A stretch of DNA of 64,000 nucleotides, taken from the NCBI RefSeq assembly GCF_016918735.1, contig NZ_JAFFPR010000042.1, positions 1 through 64,000 of the forward strand. The letters run 5' to 3'. The translations under genes were made by a program, and so were the position numbers. Positions 26,368-34,656 of the stretch are shown in pieces; within the stretch, counting starts at the first letter, position 1; each line of letters starts with the position of its first letter. The notes under the pieces were generated by a model. It did no database searches and was not told the DNA's origin. It worked only from the letters and a program-made list of their open reading frames with translations. This stretch comes from Leptospira abararensis. GTDB lineage: Bacteria > Spirochaetota > Leptospiria > Leptospirales > Leptospiraceae.

Positions 26368-27879
26368 ATTATTCGGGAAATTAAGTTTCATCTGAAACCC
26401 TTGGGTACCATCAATACTCAAGGTTCCCGCCATTTGTTTTTCTGCTATAATCTTCGCTAAACTTAACCCCAACTTCTTTTGTTTTCCTAAATCAAAGCCA
26501 ATAGGCAGCCCAACCCCATTGTCTTTATATTCAAAATGGCAAATATCGCCTTCCACAAAAAAAAGAATCAAAATTTCGCCTGCCGTCATACCAGGGAAAG
26601 CATATTTGAAACTATTGGAAAGTAACTCCGTAAAAATAAGCCCAAGAGGAACAGCGGTATCCAAAAGCAAAGAACCTTCGCCAACCTGAAATTCAACAGA
26701 AATTTCCTTTTCTATAGGAGGGTAACTCTGACGAACTATATCCACCAATGATCCCAAGTATGCAGAAACTTTTATTTCACTTAAATCTTTATTTGCATAT
26801 AAGTGGTCATGCACTAACGACATGGTTTGAATTTTAATCGAAGTATCTTCAACGATAGATTGAATATTTTTATCGTCCGGAAAATCGGATGCCTGAATCA
26901 TCAAAATCGAACGAACCAATTGTATTGAATTTTTTGTTCGATGAAAAATTTCAGAAATCAAATTTTCCTTTTCTCGCAAAGACTTCCGTATCATTTCCGC
27001 ATAGATTTTATTCTCTTCAATTTCCTTAGATAAAAGTTGGTTAGCATGTATTAACTTTTCGTAAGGATCATTGATAGCGGCTATAAATACAGCTTTATAA
27101 ATTAAATAAAAGGCTCCAATTTTATAAATATGCCCTAAAACATTATAAACATCAAAGACACTAGAATACACAGCAAAAACCATTTCACTAAATATACAGA
27201 CAATGAAGGCTGACAGGTAATATTGAAGTTGCCTTTTGGAAGTATAAAAATCCGCTTTCCGATATAGGATAAGAGACAAAAAAAGAATCGCAATGATCAC
27301 ATATTCCGCATTTTTCTTAAATGATGTAAGCCCCTTTCCCTTCTCATACGTCTTCGGAATCCACTCATTATAGAAAATCACCAAAAGAAACACTATAACA
27401 ACCAAAAGAAAGGCAAAGGACATGAGTGTTTTTTCTTTGATTAACTTATACTGCTTGTTTGGCTGAATATAAATTGCGGCTAACAAAACTAATGCGGTTA
27501 TTCCTCGAGAAAAAATCCAAAACTGAGAGGACTTATTACCTGAATTGGGAGTCACAAAATCGGGCATTCCTGTATAACCCAAAGCATGCATAAAATCGAC
27601 CAACCCAACTGCAAGAAAACCGACTCCCAGAAACAAGGTATGGGGGTTACGACTTTGCGAGTAGGAATAGTATCCTAAACCAAAGATAGAAAAAGATACG
27701 ATCACGCTAAAAATTTCAGTAACGTTGTGAAAAACTAAAAAATAACCAATCTCGTACTCACGATAAAAATACTCAGGAAATGTACCAACGAGCAGGAGAG
27801 GGAATATAGAAAAAAGTATAACCCAAAAATAAAAACGATTATTATAGAACAAATTGAAATAAAAACTAAGGCTGCGCAT
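26347..27879 (-). CDS. Membrane sensor histidine kinase (MASE3, HisKA_2 type)
   Basis: The 510-residue protein has an N-terminal MASE3-like block of about eight membrane helices (residues 15-275, with FLAVGLVDFMHALGYTGMPDF). A short coiled coil follows, then a HisKA_2 dimerisation region with the phospho-acceptor His in EIFHRTKNSIQL, and an HATPase domain with ELLSNSFKYAFPG (N-box), YKDNGVGLP (G1) and LGLSLAKIIAEKQ (G2). HisKA_2 kinases often signal to stand-alone response regulators or to stress phosphatases. No partner regulator lies adjacent. The next gene upstream encodes a SpoIIE-type phosphatase, which may belong to the same circuit, an inference. Confidence 0.88.
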   Translation of the reverse strand: MRSLSFYFNLFYNNRFYFWVILFSIFPLLLVGTFPEYFYREYEIGYFLVFHNVTEIFSVIVSFSIFGLGYYSYSQSRNPHTLFLGVGFLAVGLVDFMHALGYTGMPDFVTPNSGNKSSQFWIFSRGITALVLLAAIYIQPNKQYKLIKEKTLMSFAFLLVVIVFLLVIFYNEWIPKTYEKGKGLTSFKKNAEYVIIAILFLSLILYRKADFYTSKRQLQYYLSAFIVCIFSEMVFAVYSSVFDVYNVLGHIYKIGAFYLIYKAVFIAAINDPYEKLIHANQLLSKEIEENKIYAEMIRKSLREKENLISEIFHRTKNSIQLVRSILMIQASDFPDDKNIQSIVEDTSIKIQTMSLVHDHLYANKDLSEIKVSAYLGSLVDIVRQSYPPIEKEISVEFQVGEGSLLLDTAVPLGLIFTELLSNSFKYAFPGMTAGEILILFFVEGDICHFEYKDNGVGLPIGFDLGKQKKLGLSLAKIIAEKQMAGTLSIDGTQGFQMKLNFPNNLYKRRV

Positions 27880-27899
27880 TGATTAGCAGGTTATTAGAC

Positions 27900-27937
27900 A
27901 AAAAATAGTGGTTTTAGCAAGAAATTATTTTAAAACC
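27900..27937 (-). terminator. Possible terminator after the SpoIIE-type phosphatase gene
   Basis: Read on the minus strand, GGTTTTA (27937-27931) pairs with TAAAACC (27916-27910) across a 14-base loop, and a T-run follows (27905-27900). The stem is weak and AT-rich but well placed between two minus-strand genes. Confidence 0.4.
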
Positions 27938-27971
27938 GCGGAGAAAGTAAAACATTAAGTAGAGTTTCGAT

Positions 27972-29837
27972 TCATATAATATCGAGAGAGATCAATGTAA
28001 TATCATCTTTAGAAATTTGTCTCATTCGAGACAAACGATCCAATAAATTCTTATGAAATAATTCCGATGAATCACCCATAATAGAAGATATTTCTGGAAA
28101 TAATATTGATTCAGGTTCTTCATCAGGCTTTAAATTTTCGTACAATCCGTCCGTAAATATTAAAATCTTATCTGCTTTGTGTAAATCAATCACCCTTTCT
28201 TCATATTCAAAAGTGGAACGCACCCCCAGAAGAAGCCCTGGGCATTCGAATGATTCTATTTCTCTATTGCGAATCAATAAAAAAGGTGGGTTCCCCGCAG
28301 AACTGAAACATAATTTCATTTGTTCAAAATCTATATAAAAATATGCAGCACTTACAAAACGGGCATGGAGGCTTGTGCAAAGAAAACGGTTCATTGCTGC
28401 GATCAATTCTTTTGGCGATTCCTTAAACTCTTTTGCGTTTCGAAAGGCTATCTTTACTGTCGAAGAATCAAGGGCTGCGCTCACACCATGACCAGTCACA
28501 TCAGCGATTACTAAACCAAATCCGCCAGGGAATTCAAAAAAATCATAAAAATCTCCACCGACATCATAAAGTGGGAAGTAGGATACTTCCATTGACAACC
28601 TTGGGTTATCAGGTAATCGATCCGGCAAAATCCGCATTTGAATTTTTCTCGCAGTTTCTAAATCTTTTTTAATCGTCGTTAATTCGTTTTTCGCAACCAA
28701 ATTTTCTTCCAATAAAAAACGAAGACGCCTACCCAAAGCCAAAGAAAATAAAATTACCTCAAAAGCGGTACCAATTTGCACTCCATACCTACCGAAAGTA
28801 GAAAAAGGAATGAGCGAAGCCTTTGTTAGAGAATCAAAAATAACCCCAATAAACAAAGTAAACCAAGCGAGTAAAAAAAACAGCGATGACTTAACTCCAC
28901 GTCTATAGGAATAGGCACCAGCAGACATAAGCACTAAAAACATATAAGGGAAGGTATAAATAAAGGAAACTTCCATCCAGTTATATGGGATCATAAAAGA
29001 AAAGAACGACATAAATCCAAAACCAACTACACTACAAAGGATGAGAAGTTCAAGACGCGGATTTATTTTTTTTAAATTCAAAAAGGAAAGGGAAAAGAGA
29101 CCTACAAACATCAAGGATGCATTTACGGAGATATACAAGTAAGGCTTGATAGACATCGCCAAATCTGGAACTAGGAGTTGCTTAAAAAAACCACCAAGCA
29201 ATGAATAGTTGATTCCTAGAGTTGTCAAATACAAACAATAGTAAACGTATGCTTTTTCTCGAACACTAACATAAATCAATAGATTGTATAACAAAAGAGC
29301 AAATATAATTCCAAAATAAATTCCATTGGCAACATAATCTCTCTCTATCCGATCAAAAAAAGAATTTATCTTCCAAATGCGAAATGGGGCATTCAGTATT
29401 CCTGAGTTTTTTATATGCGAATAAATGATTCTTGTCTCTAAAGGATTCAAAGTTAGTTTGTAGGTTGGATTTCTATGTTGTAGTTCTCTTTCTGCGAAAG
29501 CACCAGAGCCATCAAATTTTTTCCAAACTACTTTTCCACCGGCTTCCCAACCTAACAAAACCGTATCGACCCAAGGAGATTCTAATTCTAAAATATAATC
29601 CATTGGTTCATTGTCTAGATTGACCACGTCAAATTTTACCCAGACAGAAGGTTTCCAATACCCAAAATGGTATTTCATTTCATGAGCTTTTGACCAAACC
29701 GCGTCTCCTGCGAGAATTTGATCTAAGGTTTTGGTTTCAAAAGTATATTGGATGGGAGGACGTTCGGGATACTTATTGGCACAGGAGATAAAAAAAAGAA
29801 CGATAAGAAATAAATTAATTCTGCGAATTAGGATCAT
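27972..29837 (-). CDS. 7TM-DISM receptor with SpoIIE/RsbU-type PP2C phosphatase
   Basis: The protein is 621 residues from the ATG at 29837 (a TTG at 29843 is less likely). The N-terminus ends VLFFISCANK, a lipobox-like signal or first anchor. A periplasmic 7TMR-DISM extracellular domain covers about 30-165 (WVKFDVVNLDN, LLGWEAGGK), followed by seven membrane helices (about 175-370). A coiled coil leads into a PP2C-type serine phosphatase with KIQMRILPDRLP, GGDFYDFFEF, ADVTGHGVSAAL (metal-binding Asp residues) and FTDGLYEN. Such proteins usually dephosphorylate anti-sigma antagonists in partner-switching. No antagonist or anti-sigma gene is adjacent. Confidence 0.88.
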   Translation of the reverse strand: MILIRRINLFLIVLFFISCANKYPERPPIQYTFETKTLDQILAGDAVWSKAHEMKYHFGYWKPSVWVKFDVVNLDNEPMDYILELESPWVDTVLLGWEAGGKVVWKKFDGSGAFAERELQHRNPTYKLTLNPLETRIIYSHIKNSGILNAPFRIWKINSFFDRIERDYVANGIYFGIIFALLLYNLLIYVSVREKAYVYYCLYLTTLGINYSLLGGFFKQLLVPDLAMSIKPYLYISVNASLMFVGLFSLSFLNLKKINPRLELLILCSVVGFGFMSFFSFMIPYNWMEVSFIYTFPYMFLVLMSAGAYSYRRGVKSSLFFLLAWFTLFIGVIFDSLTKASLIPFSTFGRYGVQIGTAFEVILFSLALGRRLRFLLEENLVAKNELTTIKKDLETARKIQMRILPDRLPDNPRLSMEVSYFPLYDVGGDFYDFFEFPGGFGLVIADVTGHGVSAALDSSTVKIAFRNAKEFKESPKELIAAMNRFLCTSLHARFVSAAYFYIDFEQMKLCFSSAGNPPFLLIRNREIESFECPGLLLGVRSTFEYEERVIDLHKADKILIFTDGLYENLKPDEEPESILFPEISSIMGDSSELFHKNLLDRLSRMRQISKDDITLISLDII

Positions 29838-29971
29838 CGGCAAGTAACGGGTCTAATGCCACTGTTGGGAAAGATAACATCCCCTGAAATTCAAATTCCA
29901 AATTACCTAGAAAACGTATTGCCAAAAACCCTAAAGAAGTGATATTCATGGCAAATCAAGGAGATAGGTTT

Positions 29972-30151
29972 ATGTCAGCAAAATTTGAAATTTACAAAGA
30001 CAAAGCAGGTGAATTCCGCTTTCGCCTCAAAGCATCCAACGGGGAAATCATCGCATCTAGCGAAGGTTATTCTTCCAAACAAGCCTGTGAAAACGGCATT
30101 AACTCAGTGAAGGCTAATGCCGAAGCTGCGGAAATCGTTGATCAAACGTAA
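29972..30151 (+). CDS. Small DUF1508 (YegP-like) protein
   Basis: The protein is 59 residues. AAGGAG lies 8 bases before the ATG at 29972, which decides against the longer frame from 29939. It is a single DUF1508 unit: KFEIYKDKAGEFRFRLKASNGEIIASSEGYSSKQACENGI is the complete module, typical of YegP-like proteins, which usually carry two. The biochemical role of this family is not established. The last 10 bases overlap the convergent ppnP gene. Confidence 0.85.
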   Translation: MSAKFEIYKDKAGEFRFRLKASNGEIIASSEGYSSKQACENGINSVKANAEAAEIVDQT

Positions 30152-30453
30152 GAGCAACAATAGTCTGTTACAGTTTGGATTTTTAATTTAAACTTGGATC
30201 CAGCAGGGACTTCGAATACAGACTGACCATCGATTTGAAGCCATGTTTCGGATCCAGGCAATAAGACGGATAGTTTTCCAGACAGAATTTCCATAATTTC
30301 TTTTTGGTCGGTTCCAAATTCATACTCTCCGGGCATCATAATTCCCAAAGTTTTCTTTTCCCCGTTGGGGAATAAGACCGTGCGGCTGGTGACTTTCCCG
30401 TCAAAGTAGATGTTGGCTGGTTTTAGTACTGTTACGGATACAAATGAGCTCAT
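30142..30453 (-). CDS. ppnP: Pyrimidine/purine nucleoside phosphorylase PpnP
   Basis: The 103-residue single-domain cupin belongs to the PpnP (YaiE, formerly UPF0345) family: ANIYFDGKVTSRTV, GIMMPGEYEFGT, EIMEILSGKLSV and a C-terminal PAGSKFKLKIQ, against 94 residues in E. coli. The enzyme phosphorolyses a broad range of nucleosides. I chose the ATG at 30453; the frame upstream of it lies in the leader of the divergent regulator and does not look conserved. Confidence 0.88.
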   Translation of the reverse strand: MSSFVSVTVLKPANIYFDGKVTSRTVLFPNGEKKTLGIMMPGEYEFGTDQKEIMEILSGKLSVLLPGSETWLQIDGQSVFEVPAGSKFKLKIQTVTDYCCSYV

Positions 30454-30530
30454 ACAGACCAAAAACCGGATCGCCTCGAGACTTCCAAGTGAATTCCAAT
30501 TCCTAGATCTCTTTGATTTGGCATTAAAAA

Positions 30531-31175
30531 GTGTTTGCGAAATTCGAAAGTACCAGAACGGTGAAGCCAGTGCCCATAAAGACCTCACAGAAATCAGAGA
30601 ACAAAAAGCAACAAGCTAGGGAGAAATCCATCGAAAGGATCCTGTCCTCAGCCATAGCTTTATTCGCAAAACATGGGTTCTCTCAAACCACCATGGAAAT
30701 GATTGCCAACCATGCAAAAATTTCCAAGGGCCTTGCTTATAATTATTTCAAAAGCAAGAACCAAATTTTTGAACAAATCATTGATACTCACCTAGCCAAA
30801 CAAGAGAAATTCTACAAAACCATCCCCCCTAACCTATCTGCCAAAGAATATGTAAGGGAATTTTTCAATCGTTCGATCCAATTTGCGAAAGAAGAAAGAA
30901 AAACCATGGTTTTGATTTCTGTATGCCTTTTCCAACCCGGATCTGTCTCACTTTCAAAAAAGATGGTAGAAAATGTGGAAAAAAGATTTGCCCCTTTTAA
31001 AGAGGCAATGAGAGAACGATTCAGATCTTATGGGATAAAAGAACCTGACAAGGAAATGATCCTTATCAAAACCTTTCTCCATGGCGTAATCATGAGCCAA
31101 CATTTTAATGATACAACCACATGTACTCCTACAATCATCGAAATGGTTCTAGAACGATACGATTACAAAAACTAA
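30531..31175 (+). CDS. TetR/AcrR-family transcriptional regulator
   Basis: The protein is up to 214 residues. A TetR helix-turn-helix covers about residues 30-80: SSAIALFAKHGFSQTTMEMI, then AKISKGLAYNYFKSKNQIF. An all-alpha ligand domain follows. The start is uncertain: GTG codons at 30531, 30561 and 30570 all precede the conserved part, and none has a strong ribosome site. It is divergent from ppnP across 77 bases and may regulate it, though no clear operator palindrome was found. Confidence 0.85.
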   Translation: MFAKFESTRTVKPVPIKTSQKSENKKQQAREKSIERILSSAIALFAKHGFSQTTMEMIANHAKISKGLAYNYFKSKNQIFEQIIDTHLAKQEKFYKTIPPNLSAKEYVREFFNRSIQFAKEERKTMVLISVCLFQPGSVSLSKKMVENVEKRFAPFKEAMRERFRSYGIKEPDKEMILIKTFLHGVIMSQHFNDTTTCTPTIIEMVLERYDYKN

Positions 31176-31183
31176 GTCACTCC

Positions 31184-31651
31184 TTATTCCCCGCCAGGAA
31201 TTTTTAAAATAAGAAGATTTGTTGTGGCTGTTGCCAAAAGTTTTTCTTTTTCAGTTCGCATCTCGCCTATCATATGAATGGTAGAAAATCCCTTTGCTTC
31301 CACAGAAGCCTTCACAATCACTCGTTGGCCCGCCGCCACTCCCCGAATGTATTGAATATTCATATCTATTGTGGTTGTGGGACGTTTTGCCACCAGGTAA
31401 CTAAGAGGGCCAAAAGCATTGTCAAAGGCAGCTGCAATTACACCACCTTGCATCATACCCATGGGATTGGTTTGGTCTTCTGAAACAGGGAAGGCAACGG
31501 TAATACTTTTCCCTTTAGTGTATGATAAAATTTCTGCTTTCATTGCGACAAAAATCGGTGGAGGAACGGTAATTTTTCTTCCTCCATGATTGAAATTCGT
31601 TGTCATCTCTTCTAAGATTTTTTGAGTTTCTTCGGTTGTAAGTGTTTGCAT
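31184..31651 (-). CDS. Hotdog-fold thioesterase, PaaI-like
   Basis: The 155-residue protein starts at an ATG at 31651 with GGAGG before it, which excludes the longer frame. The hotdog core has TNPMGMMQGGVIAAAFDNAFG, in which the usual HGG of PaaI/4HBT thioesterases reads QGG while the Asn and Asp are kept. DMNIQYIRGVAAGQRVIVKA follows. It should hydrolyse an acyl-CoA thioester. The His to Gln change also occurs in some active hotdog clades, so activity cannot be excluded. It is divergent from a TetR gene, with two operators between them. Confidence 0.82.
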   Translation of the reverse strand: MQTLTTEETQKILEEMTTNFNHGGRKITVPPPIFVAMKAEILSYTKGKSITVAFPVSEDQTNPMGMMQGGVIAAAFDNAFGPLSYLVAKRPTTTIDMNIQYIRGVAAGQRVIVKASVEAKGFSTIHMIGEMRTEKEKLLATATTNLLILKIPGGE

Positions 31652-31667
31652 AAAACAACCTCCATAT

Positions 31668-31725
31668 GTTACCAATAGTAACATTATTTGGTTTTTATTC
31701 AAGAAAAAATGTTGCCATCGGTAAC
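31668..31725. promoter_or_regulatory. Twin TetR-type operators
   Basis: Two related 15-bp palindromes, GTTACCAATAGTAAC (31668-31682) and GTTGCCATCGGTAAC (31711-31725), share the pattern GTTRCC-N3-RGTAAC and are 43 bases apart. They lie between the divergent thioesterase and TetR genes, as expected for autoregulation and control of the thioesterase. Confidence 0.7.
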
Positions 31726-31745
31726 TTAATCATCAGGTTTATATT

Positions 31746-32333
31746 GTGAAGCGAGTTTCTTACCATCATGGTGATTTAAAAAATTCAATCATCAAATCTT
31801 GCCATAAATTATTACAAAAAAAAGGTGCTTTCGATTTCTCTCTCAGAGAAGTGGCGACTCTTTCCGGAGTCTCTCATGCAGCAGTTTACAGACATTTTCA
31901 AGACAAGGAAGAAGTTTTAGAAATCCTATCTTCCATTGGATTTGATCGACTAGGTTCTCTACAAAAAAAAATACCACAAATTACAGGAAATCCCGACGAA
32001 TACTTTGTGAAATTAGGTTTGGTTTACATTCAGTTTGCTGTTAAAAATCCTAATTACTACCGCCTCATGTTTCAGACAAAAAGATTTAAGGAATCTTCCA
32101 TCTTAAAACGATCAAAATTAAAATCCTACGCAATTTTAGTTCGCGGATGCAGGTTTTATTTAAAAGCAAAACGCCGAAAAGACAATCACAGAAGCTTTGC
32201 TCTTATGGCTTGGTCTTTGGTCCACGGTTATAGCAATTTATGTATAGAAACTGATTTCCCCGAAACAGAGAGTAAAACTTTAAAAAAATCTAAAATGGAA
32301 ATGGCAGAAGATATCTTACGTTTTGCAATATAA
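31746..32333 (+). CDS. TetR/AcrR-family transcriptional regulator
   Basis: The protein is 195 residues with a GTG start at 31746 and AGG upstream. The N-terminal YHHGDLKNSIIKSC and SLREVATLSGVSHAAVYRHF are typical of TetR proteins with a TetR_C-type (WHG) second half, here FALMAWSLVHGYSNL near residue 160. It most likely represses itself and the divergent thioesterase through the operators at 31668 and 31711. The effector is unknown; a fatty acyl-CoA would fit the target. Confidence 0.87.
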   Translation: MKRVSYHHGDLKNSIIKSCHKLLQKKGAFDFSLREVATLSGVSHAAVYRHFQDKEEVLEILSSIGFDRLGSLQKKIPQITGNPDEYFVKLGLVYIQFAVKNPNYYRLMFQTKRFKESSILKRSKLKSYAILVRGCRFYLKAKRRKDNHRSFALMAWSLVHGYSNLCIETDFPETESKTLKKSKMEMAEDILRFAI

Positions 32334-32347
32334 AAAACTCTTTTTGG

Positions 32348-32533
32348 CTATAGTTTGAGTACTTCGAACTTTTCCAAAAATTCAGATTTTTCTCTGACAA
32401 ACTTCATGGGATTTTCCTTACCATATTCACAGTAAAACATCATCTGTTGTCCATCATTTGCATTGGTACAATTTTTTGCTTCATCCAATTTAAGATATAA
32501 ATTCCCAGTTTTTTTATGTTTATAAACTAACAT
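32348..32533 (-). CDS. Small hypothetical protein
   Basis: The 61-residue protein starts at an ATG at 32533 with AGTAGG upstream. It is rich in Lys and Glu and begins LVYKHKKTGNLYLKL. It ends FVREKSEFLEKFEVL, which vaguely recalls the end of DUF1653 proteins (VRPxxxFxExV). It lies just after the outward-facing Rep-like gene. Function unknown. Confidence 0.55.
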   Translation of the reverse strand: MLVYKHKKTGNLYLKLDEAKNCTNANDGQQMMFYCEYGKENPMKFVREKSEFLEKFEVLKL

Positions 32534-32571
32534 ACAAACCTACTTTTTTTCGGAACAAAATTTTAAAGTGA

Positions 32572-33195
32572 TCAAATGCATTGGATAGGTAACTTCCATA
32601 AGGGAGTATTGTTTTGGGTTTCCATCCAATTTTTCCAAATCAAACCCAAGGCTCCTTGTAAGGACTCTGGTGAAGAAAGATTGGCAATCTGGTTGTGGGT
32701 GGATTTTGATAGAGTGGTTTCACTCCAAGTTTTGAACTCTTCCCATGGGTTTTTCTTTTGTAATTTATTTTGTACCTCTAATGTACTAATAAAAGAAGGC
32801 TGAAATTTTTCCAAACCTGCATTGGATTTTCCGGCATGACGGACTTGGAGTGTTCCAACGGTTTTCTTTAAAACCTGGGTTGGATTTTTTTCCAAGGAAT
32901 CTTTTTCAACAGTTACTTCCTTGTTCATAGGATTTGAAAAAAGTGGTCGCAAATACCTTCTTCTGCCATCAAACCCAGTTTGTTCTAAAAGACCGAGTTT
33001 TTTTAAAGAGGTGATCAGTCTGGAAATTGTGTCCATTTTGAGACCAAGAACTTCACCAAAATAACGATTGGATGCAAAACATCCCCCTTTATCGTGCAGA
33101 GATACAATTTCTGCATACAATTTGGTTTGGCTATGCGAGAGATTCAATTTCTCGATCCAAACGGGAATCCAAATTCCTGTTCGAGTTGTTTTCAT
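32572..33195 (-). CDS. Winged-helix Rep-like protein, copy A
   Basis: The 207-residue protein starts at the ATG at 33195, which has AAGGA 6 bases before it; the frame to 33258 lacks this. The N-terminal domain (TRTGIWIPVWIEKLNLS, then SQTKLYAEIVSLHDKGGCFASN) leads into a winged helix-turn-helix with LGLKMDTISRLITSLKKLGLL and a basic FDGRRRYLRP wing. The C-terminal WEEFKTWSETTLSKSTHNQI is also shared with copy B at 36194. It lies beside parAB and points away from it. A role in replication initiation is an inference from position and from the winged-helix domain. A transcription factor is the alternative. Confidence 0.7.
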   Translation of the reverse strand: MKTTRTGIWIPVWIEKLNLSHSQTKLYAEIVSLHDKGGCFASNRYFGEVLGLKMDTISRLITSLKKLGLLEQTGFDGRRRYLRPLFSNPMNKEVTVEKDSLEKNPTQVLKKTVGTLQVRHAGKSNAGLEKFQPSFISTLEVQNKLQKKNPWEEFKTWSETTLSKSTHNQIANLSSPESLQGALGLIWKNWMETQNNTPLWKLPIQCI

Positions 33196-33748
33196 TTTAG
33201 GTTCCTTCTTCCAAACGAACACATCTCCGGCTACGAGCGTTTGGTAGTTTTTTGCCAATACACCAAAGGTGCATCTCCCCTACCCTACTTAGGAAAGTTT
33301 GTTTTTGTTTGAGACAAACCTTCGGTCAAATTAGAGAAGAGAAAGTTTGGAAGTTCTTACGAACGTCCTTTCGGAACTTTTTTTAGAAATTCCGGTTTGA
33401 ACAATGACGGCATTGTGGTAGAGCCGTGTCCGGTTGTGTGACCCGAACGTTCCCCATATGTACAAGTTTAAAATTTTCGTCAAGACAAAAATGGGACATA
33501 ATTCTGGCACTGTCTCATTAGGGTAGAGATTCTGGAAATTTGGGATTTGGGATTTGGGATTTGGGATTTGGGAGGGAAAATGGCCCCGGGTCGCTACCAC
33601 ACTTCCCAGGGCTTTTATTGTTCAACCCGGTTAAGGATTAAGAACAATCTAGCCTGTCTTGGAATGGAGTACAAGTTTTTTTCTTCTTCTTTATTAAAAA
33701 AAGGGAGATTTAATGAACGTCCCCAAAATTTGCAAAATTTAAAAGGGG
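33196..33748. other. Left arm of the origin region (leader of Rep-like copy A)
   Basis: No gene is supported here. The stretch holds blocks shared in inverted order with the leader of copy B: CTCCCCTACCCTA (33275-33287), AGACAAACCTTCGGT (33312-33326) and the 23-base block at 33346-33368. It also has the TTTGGGA tandem repeat (33539-33573), and near 33629 an ACCCGGTTAAGG motif that recurs inverted near 35735. These are candidate origin elements. Confidence 0.6.
33539..33573 (+). repeat. Five tandem TTTGGGA heptamers
   Basis: Five perfect copies of TTTGGGA run head to tail from 33539 to 33573, between a Rep-like gene and parB. They could be iterons bound by the Rep-like protein, or simple slippage DNA. 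They do not have the longer unit length usual for plasmid iterons. Confidence 0.7.
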
Positions 33749-34627
33749 TTATTTTTTGAACTTGCGGATGGTTTCTTCTAGGATCGTTTTTTCGTTTTGG
33801 AGCAAAGAAATTTTTTCCTTAATTTTGAGGAGTTTGTTTTTTAGATCTTTCAGTTCTAAGTTACTAAGTTTTGGTTTTGTTTGTTTAGGTTTGTTTGGTT
33901 TTAACGGACGAACAAAGTCTCTTAGTTCATTTCGGGAAGGGAAGTCGCCTTTTTTTTCTAATCCTTTGATTAGATAGTCGATGGCCTTTTTTCTATTAGG
34001 CACATCAAGTGGGGCAATTTCAGTGAACAAACTTGTAGGAATTTGGAAGATGGGATGGTTTTTGTCGGTGGTTGTATTATTGGTCGTTTCTTTTAAAATT
34101 TCTGCATGAGCAATTTTTGTTTTTACCCATTGCCCAGATTTATTGATACGTTTTGCCAATTGTTCGTTGGTTTCTTTGTGTCTGTTTTTTAACTCTTGGA
34201 GAGAAAGAGCCAGGTCCGATTCCGAAAGGTCCTCGCGCTGTAAATTTTCAACCAGTTTGATTTCTGGCAATTTGGAGATATCTATTTGTTCTACGTTTTT
34301 TACGATCGCAAGAATGGTTTTTCTTTTTAGAAGTTTGTGCGCTCGGAAACGCCTTTCTCCATTAATGAGTTCATATTTGCCTGCTTTTTTTCTTACGACA
34401 ATTGGCTGTAAAAGTCCGTATTGGGAGATGGATTCGGCAAGTTCTCGTATGGTAGATTCATTGAATGTTTTCCGTGGGTTGTTTTCGGTTAGAATTTGGT
34501 CAACGGGAATATCTGTCGCATTGTGGTTTGATGTCCCTTCTTCTTTTAGAAAAGGATTTAAGGAAGAGGTTCTTGCGGTAGCCCTAGAAAGGATGTCAGC
34601 TGGGTTATAGTTTGCTTTGTTTTTCAT
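33749..34627 (-). CDS. parB: ParB-family partition protein (CTPase, parS-binding)
   Basis: The 292-residue protein has the ParB/Srx N-terminal fold: VDQILTENNPRKTF, SISQYGLLQPIVVR and ELINGERRFRAHKLL (the GERRxRA CTP-binding box). KLVENLQREDLSESD follows. The central helix-turn-helix is NEQLAKRINKSGQWVKTKIAHAEIL, and a C-terminal coiled coil for dimerisation lies at about residues 250-290. It should load on parS and work with ParA to segregate the replicon. The gene begins 27 bases after the parA stop, with a parS-like palindrome in the gap. Confidence 0.93.
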   Translation of the reverse strand: MKNKANYNPADILSRATARTSSLNPFLKEEGTSNHNATDIPVDQILTENNPRKTFNESTIRELAESISQYGLLQPIVVRKKAGKYELINGERRFRAHKLLKRKTILAIVKNVEQIDISKLPEIKLVENLQREDLSESDLALSLQELKNRHKETNEQLAKRINKSGQWVKTKIAHAEILKETTNNTTTDKNHPIFQIPTSLFTEIAPLDVPNRKKAIDYLIKGLEKKGDFPSRNELRDFVRPLKPNKPKQTKPKLSNLELKDLKNKLLKIKEKISLLQNEKTILEETIRKFKK

Positions 34628-34636
34628 GTTTTTGGT

Positions 34637-34656
34637 TAGGTACGCCGGCGTACTTT
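34637..34656. promoter_or_regulatory. Candidate parS site 1
   Basis: A perfect palindrome GTACGCCGGCGTAC (34640-34653) lies in the parA-parB gap. The 20-base sequence TAGGTACGCCGGCGTACTTT recurs identically, inverted, at 35455-35474. It is GC-rich in an AT-rich setting, as expected for a centromere-like ParB site. Confidence 0.7.

Noticed and set aside
33539..33573. CRISPR array
   Set aside because: The tandem units are only 7 bases long without spacers. No cas genes or spaced repeats exist anywhere in the window.
33331..33600. 89-codon minus-strand frame over the TTTGGGA repeats
   Set aside because: The apparent PNPKSQIPN repeats are simply the heptamers translated. It has no ribosome site and overlaps conserved non-coding blocks.
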